A DNA stretch of 64,000 nt from an uncultured Sutterella sp. Its GTDB lineage: Bacteria; Pseudomonadota; Gammaproteobacteria; Burkholderiales; Burkholderiaceae_F. Of this stretch, positions 41,265 to 50,972 are shown piece after piece. The notes beneath the pieces are model-generated. The model was given only the letters and a program-made list of their open reading frames with translations, did no database searches and was not told the DNA's origin. Location of the stretch: positions 67,495 through 131,494 of the forward strand of contig CALEAW010000064.1 in NCBI GenBank assembly GCA_937943605.1. The letters run 5' to 3'. The stretch's first letter is position 1. Every line of letters starts with the position of its first letter. Both the position numbers and the translations under genes were made by a program.

Positions 41265-43106
41265 ATGACAGACACTCCCTTAGCCTCTCACGATCTTGAC
41301 ATCACCCCCAAGATCACTCGTTTATCAGGCATCCCTGTTTTCCCAGGGATAGCCTTTGGACTCTGTCAGCACTTCTCGGCCAATGACTTAGAGATTCCTC
41401 AATTTGCTATCGATAAAACAAGAATTCGAGGAGAAATTCAACGTTTACGTGCAGCAATCGCAACAGTTGATAAACAGCTTACCACACTAATGACTTCCGA
41501 AGATGAGGATCTTCCTTCTGAAGCTATAGCTTTTATCGATGTTCAACGAACAATCGTACGAGATCAAATTCTCATTGATAAAACGATTGAGATTATCAGA
41601 GAGAAACTCGTCAATGCCGAATGGGCGTTATCGCTACAGCTGGAAAAAACACGTCGAGAGTTTGACAGTATTGAAGATGAGTATATTCGAGAACGCATTA
41701 ATGACATCAATCAAGTATTCGCTAGAGTACAACGTGTTCTCACTGGCAGGCGTTCAACAAATAGCCTATTAGAGGCTGAAGGTGTAGATACCACAATCAT
41801 CTTAATTGCTGATCAACTTGACCCTGCCGATATGTTATTACTTCGCAATCGAGATGACTTAGACATTGCAGGTATCGTACTAGAAGAAGGCAGTATTACT
41901 AGTCACACAACTATCTTAGCGAGATCACTAGAAATTCCTACGTTAGTTGGCGTAAAACACGCTAAAGAGCTACTCATCAACGATCAGCCTCTACTTTTAA
42001 ACACGGACGAAAAAGTACTCGAGCTATATCCAACTGCTGAACAGAAACGGCAAGCTAGATCTCGTATGAGATTTTTAGCAGCCGATAAAAGACAATTACG
42101 GAAAATAAAGAATTTCGACGCTGTTACATTGGACGGGCATGCTATCCGCCTCTACGCTAATATCGCACTTCCTGAAGATGTTAAAGATGTTCATCGCGTT
42201 GGCGCAGACGGGATTGGATTATTCCGAACTGAATTCTTGTTTATGAATCGTAAGGATTTACCATCTGAAGAAGAACAAGTCCAAGTCTATTCCCGTGTAA
42301 TTCGCTCAATGAAAGGACAGCCTATCATTATTAGAACTGCTGATTTAGGTGGCGACAAAACTATCTCTTCTGAAGCCTTGGCTAAATGCTCAAGCGATGT
42401 TCTTAACGAACAAAATCCTTCGCTTGGATTAAGAGCATTACGCTTTTCATTTGCCTACCCTCAACTCTTCCTGACGCAAATTCGTGCCATTTTACGTGCC
42501 TCGTTCTCTGGTTCGAGCAATGTCAAAATACTATTGCCCATGATCACCTCCCCTGAGGATGTTGAGGCTGTCCGTCAGGTCATTTCAAAAGCCAAGACCC
42601 AATTAACCGAAGAGAAAGTCAAATTCGATGAAAACATTCCTCTTGGAGGAATGATAGAAGTTCCCGCCGCTTTTCTAATGCTACGCGAATTAATTCCCGT
42701 ATTGGACTTCTTTTCACTTGGTACCAATGACCTCGTTCAATACACACTTGCTGTAGACCGCAATAACGCCACTGTATCTAACTACTATGATGAAAGACAT
42801 CCTAGCGTCTTAAGAATGATTGCCAAAACAATCAAACAGGTACATGCCGCTGGCAAAAGCATTTCAGTTTGCGGAGAAATGGCTGGTAGAAAAGAACTAG
42901 TTCCCTTTTTCATCGGTCTGGGTTGTACTAGCTTATCCATGGCAAGCACACAAATACCCTCGATTAAACAGCGTATCCTAAAAACTGACCGGGCAAAAGC
43001 TGAAAATTTTGTGGCTAATGTTTTAAGAAAACGATCTATCAAATCAGTACATCATTCATTCAATATACTTGAAGCCTCTTTTCAAATTCCTACGCACCTA
43101 AATTAA
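41265..43106 (+). CDS. ptsI: PTS enzyme I
   Basis: PEP-protein phosphotransferase, 613 residues. The N-terminal domain has the phospho-His in GSITSHTTILARSLEIPTLVG (H214). The PEP-binding TIM-barrel carries GIGLFRTEFLFMNR, IIIRTADLGGDK, GMIEVPAAFLM, FFSLGTNDLVQYTLAVDR and the catalytic Cys in SVCGEMAGRKE. The signature Gly-Gly before TSH is replaced by Gly-Ser-Ile. ATG at 41265 was preferred over TTG at 41250 because AGAGGA lies just upstream of it, inside the longer frame. Confidence 0.96.
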   Translation: MTDTPLASHDLDITPKITRLSGIPVFPGIAFGLCQHFSANDLEIPQFAIDKTRIRGEIQRLRAAIATVDKQLTTLMTSEDEDLPSEAIAFIDVQRTIVRDQILIDKTIEIIREKLVNAEWALSLQLEKTRREFDSIEDEYIRERINDINQVFARVQRVLTGRRSTNSLLEAEGVDTTIILIADQLDPADMLLLRNRDDLDIAGIVLEEGSITSHTTILARSLEIPTLVGVKHAKELLINDQPLLLNTDEKVLELYPTAEQKRQARSRMRFLAADKRQLRKIKNFDAVTLDGHAIRLYANIALPEDVKDVHRVGADGIGLFRTEFLFMNRKDLPSEEEQVQVYSRVIRSMKGQPIIIRTADLGGDKTISSEALAKCSSDVLNEQNPSLGLRALRFSFAYPQLFLTQIRAILRASFSGSSNVKILLPMITSPEDVEAVRQVISKAKTQLTEEKVKFDENIPLGGMIEVPAAFLMLRELIPVLDFFSLGTNDLVQYTLAVDRNNATVSNYYDERHPSVLRMIAKTIKQVHAAGKSISVCGEMAGRKELVPFFIGLGCTSLSMASTQIPSIKQRILKTDRAKAENFVANVLRKRSIKSVHHSFNILEASFQIPTHLN

Positions 43107-43115
43107 AGATTCATT

Positions 43116-43805
43116 ATGAGCAGCTACGAAACACCGTTAAAACCCAATGAATTTGTAGAACTGGGAGAACTACTCGCTTCCATTCCAGAGCCGTTTGAAC
43201 CGATGGAACCCGATTACTTAGACGGTTTCCTTACTGCGTTACTATGTTTACCCGAAGAGCCCTCCCCTAGTGAATGGATGCCTTTTATTTTTGACTCCCA
43301 AGCTAGAGCCGAAGCTAGAATCTCAAATGACGCAGAACAAGACCGACTTGAAGAGCTAATTTATCGTCGGTATCGTTCGATTGATCTAACTTTGGCAAAA
43401 TGCCGTCCTATCGACCCCATCATTTATGAGATTGAAGACAACAGAGGGCATCCGATTACCAAAGGTGCAAGTAGTGTTGCGGCAGTCATTCCCTTTGCAT
43501 TAGGTTTTTCAGAGGTGATCAATCGCTGGGAAGGCTTAAAAGATAGTGATACCGACCAAATTAACGGAGCGTTACTTGGCATTCTTCGCCATCTTCCTGA
43601 TGATGTCATCGGCGATCTGAAAGACATTAAAGAAGAGTTAGACATGGAAAGCCCAATAGAAGATCTTGATCAAGCTCTAGAAGATCTCTCGGAAAGCGTA
43701 GCGGAAATTGTAGAAACCACTCGTGGCTTCGTTAAAAAGACCCCCTCTCCATCCGCAAAGAAAAAAACGCCATCTAAAGCCAGACACAAACACCATTATC
43801 GCTAA
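43116..43805 (+). CDS. UPF0149 (YecA-like) family protein
   Basis: A 229-residue protein with the UPF0149 pattern: PFEPMEPDYLDGFLTALLCLPEEPSPSEWMP near the N-terminus and the helical core through about 170. The usual C-terminal SEC-C zinc motif of YecA is absent; instead the protein ends with a Lys/Ser/Pro-rich basic tail (KKTPSPSAKKKTPSKARHK). Function is unknown. It follows ptsI by 9 bases and shares a terminator with the convergent permease gene. Confidence 0.82.
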   Translation: MSSYETPLKPNEFVELGELLASIPEPFEPMEPDYLDGFLTALLCLPEEPSPSEWMPFIFDSQARAEARISNDAEQDRLEELIYRRYRSIDLTLAKCRPIDPIIYEIEDNRGHPITKGASSVAAVIPFALGFSEVINRWEGLKDSDTDQINGALLGILRHLPDDVIGDLKDIKEELDMESPIEDLDQALEDLSESVAEIVETTRGFVKKTPSPSAKKKTPSKARHKHHYR

Positions 43806-43813
43806 ACCTAATG

Positions 43814-43842
43814 AAGACCGACCTAGTCAACAGGTCGGTCTT
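43814..43842. terminator. Bidirectional terminator, UPF0149 / AmpG-like
   Basis: An 11-bp perfect stem (AAGACCGACCT / AGGTCGGTCTT) with a 7-base loop. The stop codon of the minus-strand gene lies inside the left arm. Confidence 0.8.
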
Positions 43843-45124
43843 TAACTTTATGCTCCGCTAACCACACCAGCAAAATGACAGGAATCCCCATCGACGCCGT
43901 CATCAAAAAGAAAGCGTCATAACCAAACATCTCAACCCACACTCCAGAAAATCCAGCTAAAAACTTAGGTAATAGCAACATCAGGCTACTAAATAATGCA
44001 TATTGAGTTGCCGAGTATGCAGTATTCGTTAAACCTGATAGATATGCAATAAAAGCAGCGCTCGCAAGCCCTGCAGCCAAATTGTCGGCTGAAACAGTAA
44101 AAATTAAGAAAGATAAGCTATGACCAATGTAATACAAGGCTACAAACAATAAATTAGTCATAGAAGCAAGGATGGCACCGATAGCCATCGTTTTTAAACC
44201 CCCCAACTTTAATGTCACAATGCCACCAAGAAAGGCTCCCACCAAAGTCATTACAACCCCAAACACTTTGGATACCGTTGCGACTTCTTCCTTAGTAAAA
44301 CCCATATCAGAGTAGAAAGGATTCGCCATAACCCCCATCACCACATCTGAAATTCTATAAGTTGCAATCAACAATAAAACAATAATCGCACCCTTTCCAA
44401 AACGAAAGAAAAAATCCTTAAAAGGATCTTTTACACAACTTTCTATCCTTTTAGACAATGGTACTGAAGTTGAATTTACAACTAACTTAGATTTAGGTTC
44501 AGGCGAACACAATACGGTTAATATCCCCACACCCATCGAGATAGCCATAAGGCAATAAGCTAAACACCAAGCATGAGCCTGATATCCCCCTTGAGCATCC
44601 TCTCCCCAAGCCGCTAATGCCAACGCGCCTGCACCAGCCCATATCATGGCTAATCGATAACCTGTCTGATAAGTGGCTGCCAGAATAGCTTGATATTGTG
44701 AATCTGTCGCTTCAATACGAAAGGCATCAACAGTAATATCTTGCGTAGCAGAAAAAAAGGCACAACTTAATGCAAAAACCGCAACCACCCAAAGACTTTG
44801 CTGAGGATCAGAAAAGGCCATCCCAAACAACGAAAGCATGACACCGATTTGAGCAACCAATAACCAAGCGCGTCGCCTACCTAAATAACTAGTCAAAAAA
44901 GGAATCTTCAAGCGATCGATTACCGGAGCCCACAACCATTTAAAGCCGTAAATAAGCCCTATCCAGGACAAGAAGCCAATGGTTTTTAAATCTACCCCCG
45001 CCTCTCTCAACCAAAAACTTAGTGTCCCTAGAACCAATAACAACGGCAACCCCGAGCTAAACCCCAAAAAAAACAATCTTATAGGCCACGGTCTAAAAAA
45101 CACTGACAAACTCGAGCATCGCAC
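43823..45124 (-). CDS. ampG: AmpG-like muropeptide MFS permease
   Basis: A 433-residue major-facilitator protein with 12 or so hydrophobic segments. The N-terminal stretch FFLGFSSGLPLLLVLGTLSFWLREAGVDLKTIGFLSWIGLIYGFKWLWAPVIDR is diagnostic of AmpG, which imports anhydro-muropeptides for cell-wall recycling; ATQDITVDAFRIE is also typical. The start is GTG with AAAGG about 9 bases upstream. No recycling amidase is adjacent, so the substrate is inferred from family only. Confidence 0.88.
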   Translation of the reverse strand: MRCSSLSVFFRPWPIRLFFLGFSSGLPLLLVLGTLSFWLREAGVDLKTIGFLSWIGLIYGFKWLWAPVIDRLKIPFLTSYLGRRRAWLLVAQIGVMLSLFGMAFSDPQQSLWVVAVFALSCAFFSATQDITVDAFRIEATDSQYQAILAATYQTGYRLAMIWAGAGALALAAWGEDAQGGYQAHAWCLAYCLMAISMGVGILTVLCSPEPKSKLVVNSTSVPLSKRIESCVKDPFKDFFFRFGKGAIIVLLLIATYRISDVVMGVMANPFYSDMGFTKEEVATVSKVFGVVMTLVGAFLGGIVTLKLGGLKTMAIGAILASMTNLLFVALYYIGHSLSFLIFTVSADNLAAGLASAAFIAYLSGLTNTAYSATQYALFSSLMLLLPKFLAGFSGVWVEMFGYDAFFLMTASMGIPVILLVWLAEHKVKDRPVD

Positions 45125-45178
45125 GCTAACAACCTTTAATAGTTTTCGTTCTACGTTAAGAAATACACTCTATTCTCA

Positions 45179-45868
45179 CTAAATGAGATCAGCTCTCGTG
45201 ATCCAGACCCATTCACCTGGCTTTAACGTCTCTGGCAATTGATAAAAACCAAAAGCGGAGCGATGCAACTGATCACACCTATTCGAACAAGCCGCAATCA
45301 TTCGTTTGACTTGATGATATTTGCCTTGAACTAAAGTCATCCGAAGCCAATGATCATCTAAAATTTCAACTTTTTTGGCAGAGACCGGTTTTGGATCATC
45401 ATCTAAAACAACCCCTGACAGTAGTTGTTCTTTGATTTTTTGATCAATGGGATGACGACAATAAACGTCATAAACCTTTGAGACGTGCCTTTTAGGGTGA
45501 ATTAGCCGATGCTGTAAAGCTCCATCATCCGTAAAAATCAAGACGCCCGTAGTATCTACATCCAAACGACCAACAGGTTGCATATTTCGGCGCCTTAACG
45601 GGCTTGGCAACAAAGTCATAACAGATGGGTGGGCAGAAGGTTTCATTGAGCATTCGTAACCAGAAGGTTTATTTAACGCAATAATAGCCTTTTCAAAATA
45701 AGGCCACTTTTTCCCATGACATTGAAAAATCAAACCTTCAGGCTCGATATTTTCTTCAGGATTATCGTGAACCTCATTCTCAATTTGAACTGCACCAGAG
45801 GCAACGAGTGCCTGACAATCATAACGCGTTCCAAATCCTTGAGAAAACAAGATATCTTTTAATAACAC
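45179..45868 (-). CDS. rsuA: 16S rRNA pseudouridine(516) synthase
   Basis: A 229-residue RsuA-family enzyme. It has an N-terminal S4-like domain (LLKDILFSQGFGTRYDCQALVASGAVQ), then the catalytic GRLDVDTTGVLIFTDDGAL with the nucleophilic Asp, and VQGKYHQVKRMIAACSNRCDQLHRSAFG near the C-terminus. RsuA rather than RluB/E/F is suggested by length and by the short S4 part. It lies 12 bases downstream of xthA on the same strand. Confidence 0.88.
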   Translation of the reverse strand: MLLKDILFSQGFGTRYDCQALVASGAVQIENEVHDNPEENIEPEGLIFQCHGKKWPYFEKAIIALNKPSGYECSMKPSAHPSVMTLLPSPLRRRNMQPVGRLDVDTTGVLIFTDDGALQHRLIHPKRHVSKVYDVYCRHPIDQKIKEQLLSGVVLDDDPKPVSAKKVEILDDHWLRMTLVQGKYHQVKRMIAACSNRCDQLHRSAFGFYQLPETLKPGEWVWITRADLI

Positions 45869-45880
45869 AATCGTTTCCTT

Positions 45881-46654
45881 TTAAAAAAGATCGTAATCTA
45901 CAATCAAAGGAGCATGATCGGAAAACTTTTCATCCTTATAAATAAAAGTGCTCTTTGCTAACTGAGCAACGCAAGAAGTAGCCAAATGATAATCAATACG
46001 CCAACCCACATTTTTAGCACGAGCTTGCCCGCGTTGGCTCCACCATGTGTATTGATCTGGTCGAGTATCCAAACGTCTAAAAACATCAACCCAATTGTGT
46101 TTAGTAAATAAGGTCGTCAACCACTCACGTTCCTCTGGCAAAAAGCCAGAGTTCTTTAAATTACCTTTCCAATTTTTTAAATCGATCTCTTTATGGGCAA
46201 TATTGACATCGCCGCAAAGAATGATCTCTCTTCCACTTTTTTCCAAATTATCTAAATGAACACTAAAAGCGTTTAAAAAACGGTACTTAGCCTGCTGCCT
46301 ATCCTCTGAAGAGGAGCCAGATGGAAAATAACAAGAAATAACACTCAGATTTCCAAATCTAGCCTCAACATAGCGCCCCTCGGTATCAAACTCTTCATTC
46401 CCAAAGCCATAAATCACTTGATCAGGCTCACGACGACACCACAAACCACATCCTGAATACCCCTTTTTTGCTGCACAATGAAAAAAGGAGTGGTACCCCG
46501 GCAAATTGAGTATCTCCTCTGGAATGTCTGGTAATTGCGCCTTTAATTCCTGAACGCATAATACGTCGACATTTTGTGTGTCAAACCAGGTAAAAAAGCC
46601 TTTTTTAAAGGCAGAACGAATCCCGTTAGCATTAAACGTCATAACTCGAACCAT
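45881..46654 (-). CDS. xthA: Exodeoxyribonuclease III
   Basis: AP endonuclease and 3'-5' exonuclease for base-excision repair, 257 residues. Motifs in order: MTFNANGIRSA (catalytic Asn), DVLCVQELKAQ (metal-binding Glu), CGDVNIAHKEIDL (Asp/Asn), WRIDYHL and FSDHAPLIVDY (catalytic Asp-His). The start at 46654 has GAGG 6-7 bases upstream; the longer frame adds 8 residues. It is divergent from pyrE, a common neighbour. Confidence 0.93.
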   Translation of the reverse strand: MVRVMTFNANGIRSAFKKGFFTWFDTQNVDVLCVQELKAQLPDIPEEILNLPGYHSFFHCAAKKGYSGCGLWCRREPDQVIYGFGNEEFDTEGRYVEARFGNLSVISCYFPSGSSSEDRQQAKYRFLNAFSVHLDNLEKSGREIILCGDVNIAHKEIDLKNWKGNLKNSGFLPEEREWLTTLFTKHNWVDVFRRLDTRPDQYTWWSQRGQARAKNVGWRIDYHLATSCVAQLAKSTFIYKDEKFSDHAPLIVDYDLF

Positions 46655-46764
46655 AGATTGCCTCAGAATACTAATCAATCCCTAAGAATACTCAGGTTTA
46701 GCGGTACAATGCCACAAAAGCTTAAAGAGTCATGCGACTCTGTCCTCAACCATGAGAAATCATC

Positions 46765-47442
46765 ATGCAACCTATTCAAGCACAATTTATTGAATTTGCT
46801 CTTGAAGCAAACGTCCTTCGTTTCGGTGAATTTAAAACAAAAGCAGGTCGTCTGTCTCCTTACTTCTTTAATGCTGGATTGTTTAATACTGGCGCACTCC
46901 TAGATCGTTTAGGCTCTTTCTATGCTCAAACTTTACTGACCGCCAGGGAAGAAGGAAAAATTGAATTTGATATGATTTTCGGTCCCGCGTATAAAGGTAT
47001 TCCGCTAGCAGCTTCCGTGGCTATGAATTTAGCTCGATTAGGTTGCGATGTTCCATGGGCATTCAATCGAAAAGAAGCTAAAGACCATGGTGAAGGCGGG
47101 CTCATCGTCGGTTCACCCCTACAAGGCAAAATTGTCATTATTGACGACGTTATCTCAGCAGGCACTTCTGTTCGTGAATCAGTCAAAATTATTCAAGCCA
47201 ATGGTGCTACACCGTCTGGAGTTTTAATCGCCTTAGATCGCATGGAAAAAGGTGGTAACGCCATTGAGATGACCGAAACTTCTGCTGTTCAAGATGTCGA
47301 AAAAACGTTCAACATCAACGTAGCCTCGATTATCAATTTACATGATCTTTTGGCTTTCATGAATAGCGAAACCGATTTGGCTAAATCCGTTGCTTCTCAT
47401 AAAGCTGCTGTCGCAGCCTACCGCGAACGTTACGGCGCGTAA
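46765..47442 (+). CDS. pyrE: Orotate phosphoribosyltransferase
   Basis: Makes OMP from orotate and PRPP in pyrimidine synthesis. The 225-residue product has RFGEFKTKAGRLSPYFFNAGLF (orotate site), GPAYKGIPLA, FNRKEAKDHGEGG (flexible catalytic loop) and the PRPP motif IVIIDDVISAGTSVRES. Length fits the proteobacterial dimeric type. Two back-to-back terminators follow. Confidence 0.96.
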   Translation: MQPIQAQFIEFALEANVLRFGEFKTKAGRLSPYFFNAGLFNTGALLDRLGSFYAQTLLTAREEGKIEFDMIFGPAYKGIPLAASVAMNLARLGCDVPWAFNRKEAKDHGEGGLIVGSPLQGKIVIIDDVISAGTSVRESVKIIQANGATPSGVLIALDRMEKGGNAIEMTETSAVQDVEKTFNINVASIINLHDLLAFMNSETDLAKSVASHKAAVAAYRERYGA

Positions 47443-47448
47443 TCTAAA

Positions 47449-47487
47449 AAAAAGAAGTTGAGAGGATATGAACCTCTTCAACTTCTT
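47449..47487 (-). terminator. gatB terminator (first of a pair)
   Basis: The arms AAGAAGTTGAGAGG and CCTCTTCAACTTCTT (one bulged base) surround a 7-base loop. On the minus strand it runs into a T-run, so it ends the gatCAB transcript. Confidence 0.75.
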
Positions 47488-47497
47488 TTAGATACTC

Positions 47498-47530
47498 AAA
47501 GATAGAGAGTTTTGAACTCTCTATCTTTTT
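47498..47530 (+). terminator. pyrE-side terminator (second of a pair)
   Basis: A 14-bp perfect stem (AAAGATAGAGAGTT / AACTCTCTATCTTT) with a TTG loop, followed by TT and AT-rich sequence on the plus strand. Confidence 0.8.
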
Positions 47531-47531
47531 A

Positions 47532-48983
47532 TTAGTTAGTTAACTTCTTACGCAAAAGCTCGTTAACTTGGGCAGGATTAGCCTTACCACGAGTAGCCTT
47601 CATACACTGACCTACCAAGGCATTGAAAGCTTTTTGCTTACCTGCACGGAACTCATCGACAGATTTCTGATTGGTCGCTAATACCTGATCGATAATGCCT
47701 TCCAAGGCTCCAACATCAGAAATTTGCTTAAGTCCTTTACTTTCAATCAAGGCATCAACATCAGCCTTTTCGCCACTCCATAACGTAGCAAAAAGTTCCT
47801 TTGCTCCTTTTTGATTGATCGTCCCATCCACAACGCGCGACAAAATGATTCCTAACTGTTCAGGGGATACCGGCGCCTTTGCAAAAGTCATACCTTCGGT
47901 CTGATTGACAGCTGCTGATACTTCTCCCATCACCCAATTAGCCGCCAGCTTGTAGTCAGTCACCTTTTGAACCAAAGCCAAATAATAATCTGCTACATCA
48001 CGTCCTGCCGTCAGCATCGTTGCGTCATACTGCGGCAAATTAAATTCTTGCTGCAAACGCTGACACAATTGCTGAGGCAATTCAGGCATTTGATGGCGAA
48101 CTTCCTCAATCCACTCATCGCTGATTTCGAGCGGTAATAAATCAGGATCTGGAAAATAGCGATAATCCATAGAATCCTCTTTCGTACGCATCTGACGGGT
48201 TTCTCCTTTATCAGGATCGTAAAGACGCGTTGCCTGAATGACCTTACCACCATCTTCAATCAATTCGATTTGACGACGAATTTCGTAATCAATGGCCTCT
48301 TGCAAGAAACGGAAAGAGTTCAGATTTTTTATTTCACATCGGGTACCAAACTCTTTTTGTCCAACAGGTCGAACAGAAACATTCGCATCGCAACGGAAAT
48401 TCCCTTCCTGCATATTCCCGTCAGAAATACCCAACCAAACGACGAGTGCGTGCAGAGCACGAGCATAACCGACCGCCTCTGCCGCCGATCTCATTTCTGG
48501 CTCTGTAACAATCTCAAGTAAGGGTGTACCAGCTCTATTCAGATCAATACCAGAACAACCTTGAACTAAACCATGCACTGACTTACCCGCATCTTCTTCA
48601 AGATGCGCACGGGTTAAATTAATCGTCTTGATGTACGGATCACCTTTCTTAGGTTGAACTGGAAAGGATAATTTTCCACCAACAACCACTGGCAACTCAA
48701 ACTGACTAATTTGATAGCCTTTTGGAAGGTCGGGATAAAAATAGTTCTTGCGATCAAAAACCGAATGATTGGCAACCGTTGCATCAATAGCAAGACCAAA
48801 TTGAATAGCCTTCTCAACAGCGCTGTAATTGAGAACCGGCAAACTCCCTGGAAGCGCCAAATCCACATAACAGGCATTGACGTTAGCATCGTCACCAAAG
48901 TGTCGAGCCGCTCCAGAAAAAATCTTCGAGTTAGTCGAGAGCTGCACATGCGTCTCAAGACCAATAACAACTTCCCATTGCAT
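47532..48983 (-). CDS. gatB: Asp/Glu-tRNA amidotransferase subunit B
   Basis: The kinase/tRNA-binding subunit of GatCAB, which converts Glu-tRNA(Gln) and/or Asp-tRNA(Asn) to the amide forms. The 483-residue protein starts MQWEVVIGLETHVQL, has the metal/ATP site region (NACYVDLALPGSLPVLN, FDRKNYFYPDLPKGYQISQF) and the C-terminal YqeY/helical tail with GKANPAQVNELLRKKL. The start at 48983 has AGGAG 6 bases upstream; the longer frame runs back into gatA and is rejected. Last gene of the operon. Confidence 0.95.
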   Translation of the reverse strand: MQWEVVIGLETHVQLSTNSKIFSGAARHFGDDANVNACYVDLALPGSLPVLNYSAVEKAIQFGLAIDATVANHSVFDRKNYFYPDLPKGYQISQFELPVVVGGKLSFPVQPKKGDPYIKTINLTRAHLEEDAGKSVHGLVQGCSGIDLNRAGTPLLEIVTEPEMRSAAEAVGYARALHALVVWLGISDGNMQEGNFRCDANVSVRPVGQKEFGTRCEIKNLNSFRFLQEAIDYEIRRQIELIEDGGKVIQATRLYDPDKGETRQMRTKEDSMDYRYFPDPDLLPLEISDEWIEEVRHQMPELPQQLCQRLQQEFNLPQYDATMLTAGRDVADYYLALVQKVTDYKLAANWVMGEVSAAVNQTEGMTFAKAPVSPEQLGIILSRVVDGTINQKGAKELFATLWSGEKADVDALIESKGLKQISDVGALEGIIDQVLATNQKSVDEFRAGKQKAFNALVGQCMKATRGKANPAQVNELLRKKLTN

Positions 48984-48999
48984 GTTTTTCTCCTGAGAC

Positions 49000-50460
49000 T
49001 TAGTATCCAACAGGATGGCGTAAATGCCAATCCGTTTCTCTTTGCCAAGCTGCAGCAACACCAAGCAAGCGAGCTTCGCTAAAGGTTTCACCTAACAGTT
49101 GGAACCCCAAAGGTCGTCCATTGGAGTGAATACCAGACGGCACGGAGACACCAGGCAATCCCGCCAATGAAGCAGGGACCGTATACAAGTCGGACAAATA
49201 AGCAGAAACAGGATCTGCATTGGCTCCGAAATCATATGCAGTTCCAGCTGTGACTGGGCTAAGGATCACATCGACCTTCTTAAAAGTCTCATGGAATTCA
49301 TTTGCAATCAAGCGACGAACTTTTTGAGCTTTTAGATAGTACGCATCGTAGTATCCATGAGAAAGTACGTAAGTACCAATCATAATACGACGCTTCGGCT
49401 CGGCACCAAATCCTTCATTACGGGACTTCTTTATCATGTCCAAGATGTCAGTGTAATCCTTCGCTCGATGACCATAGCGAACACCGTCAAAGCGAGATAA
49501 ATTAGAGCTCGCTTCTGCACAAGCAACCACATAATAGACAGGCACCCCTAACTCCGCCATGGGTAACTCGATATCCACAATTTCTGCACCCATGCGACGA
49601 TACGTTTCAATAGCCCCGTCCAAAGACTGCTTTAATTCAGGATCAAGCCCTTCACCAAGCCACTTTCGTGGGACGCCAATACGCACCCCTTTCACACCCG
49701 CCTGGAGATAGCGAGTGAAGTCCTCTTGAGGCTTATTTACAGAAGTAGAATCTGCACGGTCAAAACCTACCATGCTACCAAGAACCAAAGCACAATCTTC
49801 TGCTGAATGCGCTACCAAACCAGCTGTATCAAGCGAAGAGGCAAAAGCAATCATGCCATAACGGGAAGGTCGACCATAAGTCGGCTTCATGCCCGTGACA
49901 CCTGTAAAACAGGCAGGTTCACGAATAGAGCCGCCAGTATCAGTACCAGTCACAATCGGCGCTAAACCAGCTGCTACTGCAGCAGACGAGCCACCCGAAG
50001 AACCACCAGGCACAGCATTCTTATCCCACGGATTAAAAACCTTGCCAAAAGCAGAGTTTTCATTCCCTGAGCCCATGGCAAACTCATCACAATTCAGTTT
50101 ACCTAAGCAAACCATCCCTTCAGCAGCTAACTGGCGCACTACAGTCGCATCAAACGGACTCATGTAACCTTCCAACATCCGGCTAGCCGCCGTCGAAGCC
50201 CAGTCCTTCGTGACAAAAATATCCTTGTGTGCGATAGGAATACCAGTTAACGGAGTTGCTGTTCCTGTTGCAATACGTTCATCAGCAGCACGAGCTTGAG
50301 CCAGTGTTACCTCTGGACGCACATCTAAAAAGGCATTTAACTCTTTATGCTGCTCGATACGCGCAAGATAATGTTGTGCAAGTTCTACTGCAGACACTTC
50401 ACGTGCAGACAACATACGAGACAAATCAGCTACTGAAGCAAAAGTAATGTTCTTTTCCAT
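49000..50460 (-). CDS. gatA: Asp/Glu-tRNA amidotransferase subunit A
   Basis: The amidase subunit that releases ammonia from glutamine, 486 residues. It has the amidase-signature triad: K79 in GIPIAHKDIF, S154 in PGGSSGGSSAAVAAG, and nucleophile S178 in GTDTGGSIREPA. It sits between gatC and gatB with 17- and 16-base gaps. Its presence indicates that the organism relies on indirect tRNA amidation for Gln and/or Asn. Confidence 0.96.
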   Translation of the reverse strand: MEKNITFASVADLSRMLSAREVSAVELAQHYLARIEQHKELNAFLDVRPEVTLAQARAADERIATGTATPLTGIPIAHKDIFVTKDWASTAASRMLEGYMSPFDATVVRQLAAEGMVCLGKLNCDEFAMGSGNENSAFGKVFNPWDKNAVPGGSSGGSSAAVAAGLAPIVTGTDTGGSIREPACFTGVTGMKPTYGRPSRYGMIAFASSLDTAGLVAHSAEDCALVLGSMVGFDRADSTSVNKPQEDFTRYLQAGVKGVRIGVPRKWLGEGLDPELKQSLDGAIETYRRMGAEIVDIELPMAELGVPVYYVVACAEASSNLSRFDGVRYGHRAKDYTDILDMIKKSRNEGFGAEPKRRIMIGTYVLSHGYYDAYYLKAQKVRRLIANEFHETFKKVDVILSPVTAGTAYDFGANADPVSAYLSDLYTVPASLAGLPGVSVPSGIHSNGRPLGFQLLGETFSEARLLGVAAAWQRETDWHLRHPVGY

Positions 50461-50477
50461 TTCTCACTCATCTCGGT

Positions 50478-50765
50478 TTATTCAATGACCTGCGGAACCA
50501 AGAAACAGCCTTCTGCTTGTTCTGGTGCATTCTTCATATTTTCCGCACGGTTCACTTCTTCAGTGACAATATCTTCACGCAAACGTTGCACACCATCGTG
50601 CGGATTCGGCATAGGAGCAATGCCAGTCGTATCAACAGAACTAATTCGTTCAATCATTTGGAAAATATCATTAAGCTCGCCCTGAACTACCTTAGCCTGC
50701 TCATCGGAGATGTCGATGCGACCAAGATCAGCAATACGGCGAATATCATCCATCGTTAGGGACAT
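50478..50765 (-). CDS. gatC: Asp/Glu-tRNA amidotransferase subunit C
   Basis: A 95-residue subunit that ties GatA to GatB. The N-terminal helix (MDDIRRIADLGRIDISDEQ) and ISSVDTTGIAPMPNPHDGVQRLREDIV match the family. First gene of the gatC-gatA-gatB operon, divergent from mreB across a 258-base interval. Confidence 0.93.
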   Translation of the reverse strand: MSLTMDDIRRIADLGRIDISDEQAKVVQGELNDIFQMIERISSVDTTGIAPMPNPHDGVQRLREDIVTEEVNRAENMKNAPEQAEGCFLVPQVIE

Positions 50766-50972
50766 ATTCGTGCTTCTCTAATGCAAGTAAATTTCTACGA
50801 ACGGGGATCTTTCGCCACTGATGTACTTATTACGTACTCTGAAACACTCCAACACAAGAGAATTGAGCTCAAAGAACCTTTTCGTACTACGGCGGACGAT
50901 CAGTTAGTTTATCATTAACAGATTAATTTGGGTCACGCTTTGTCCCATAGTGCCCGATAGTTTTAGTCCCTT

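Noticed and set aside
48984..49091. N-terminal extension of GatB
   Set aside because: It runs into gatA, while AGGAG sits 6 bases before the family-conserved start.
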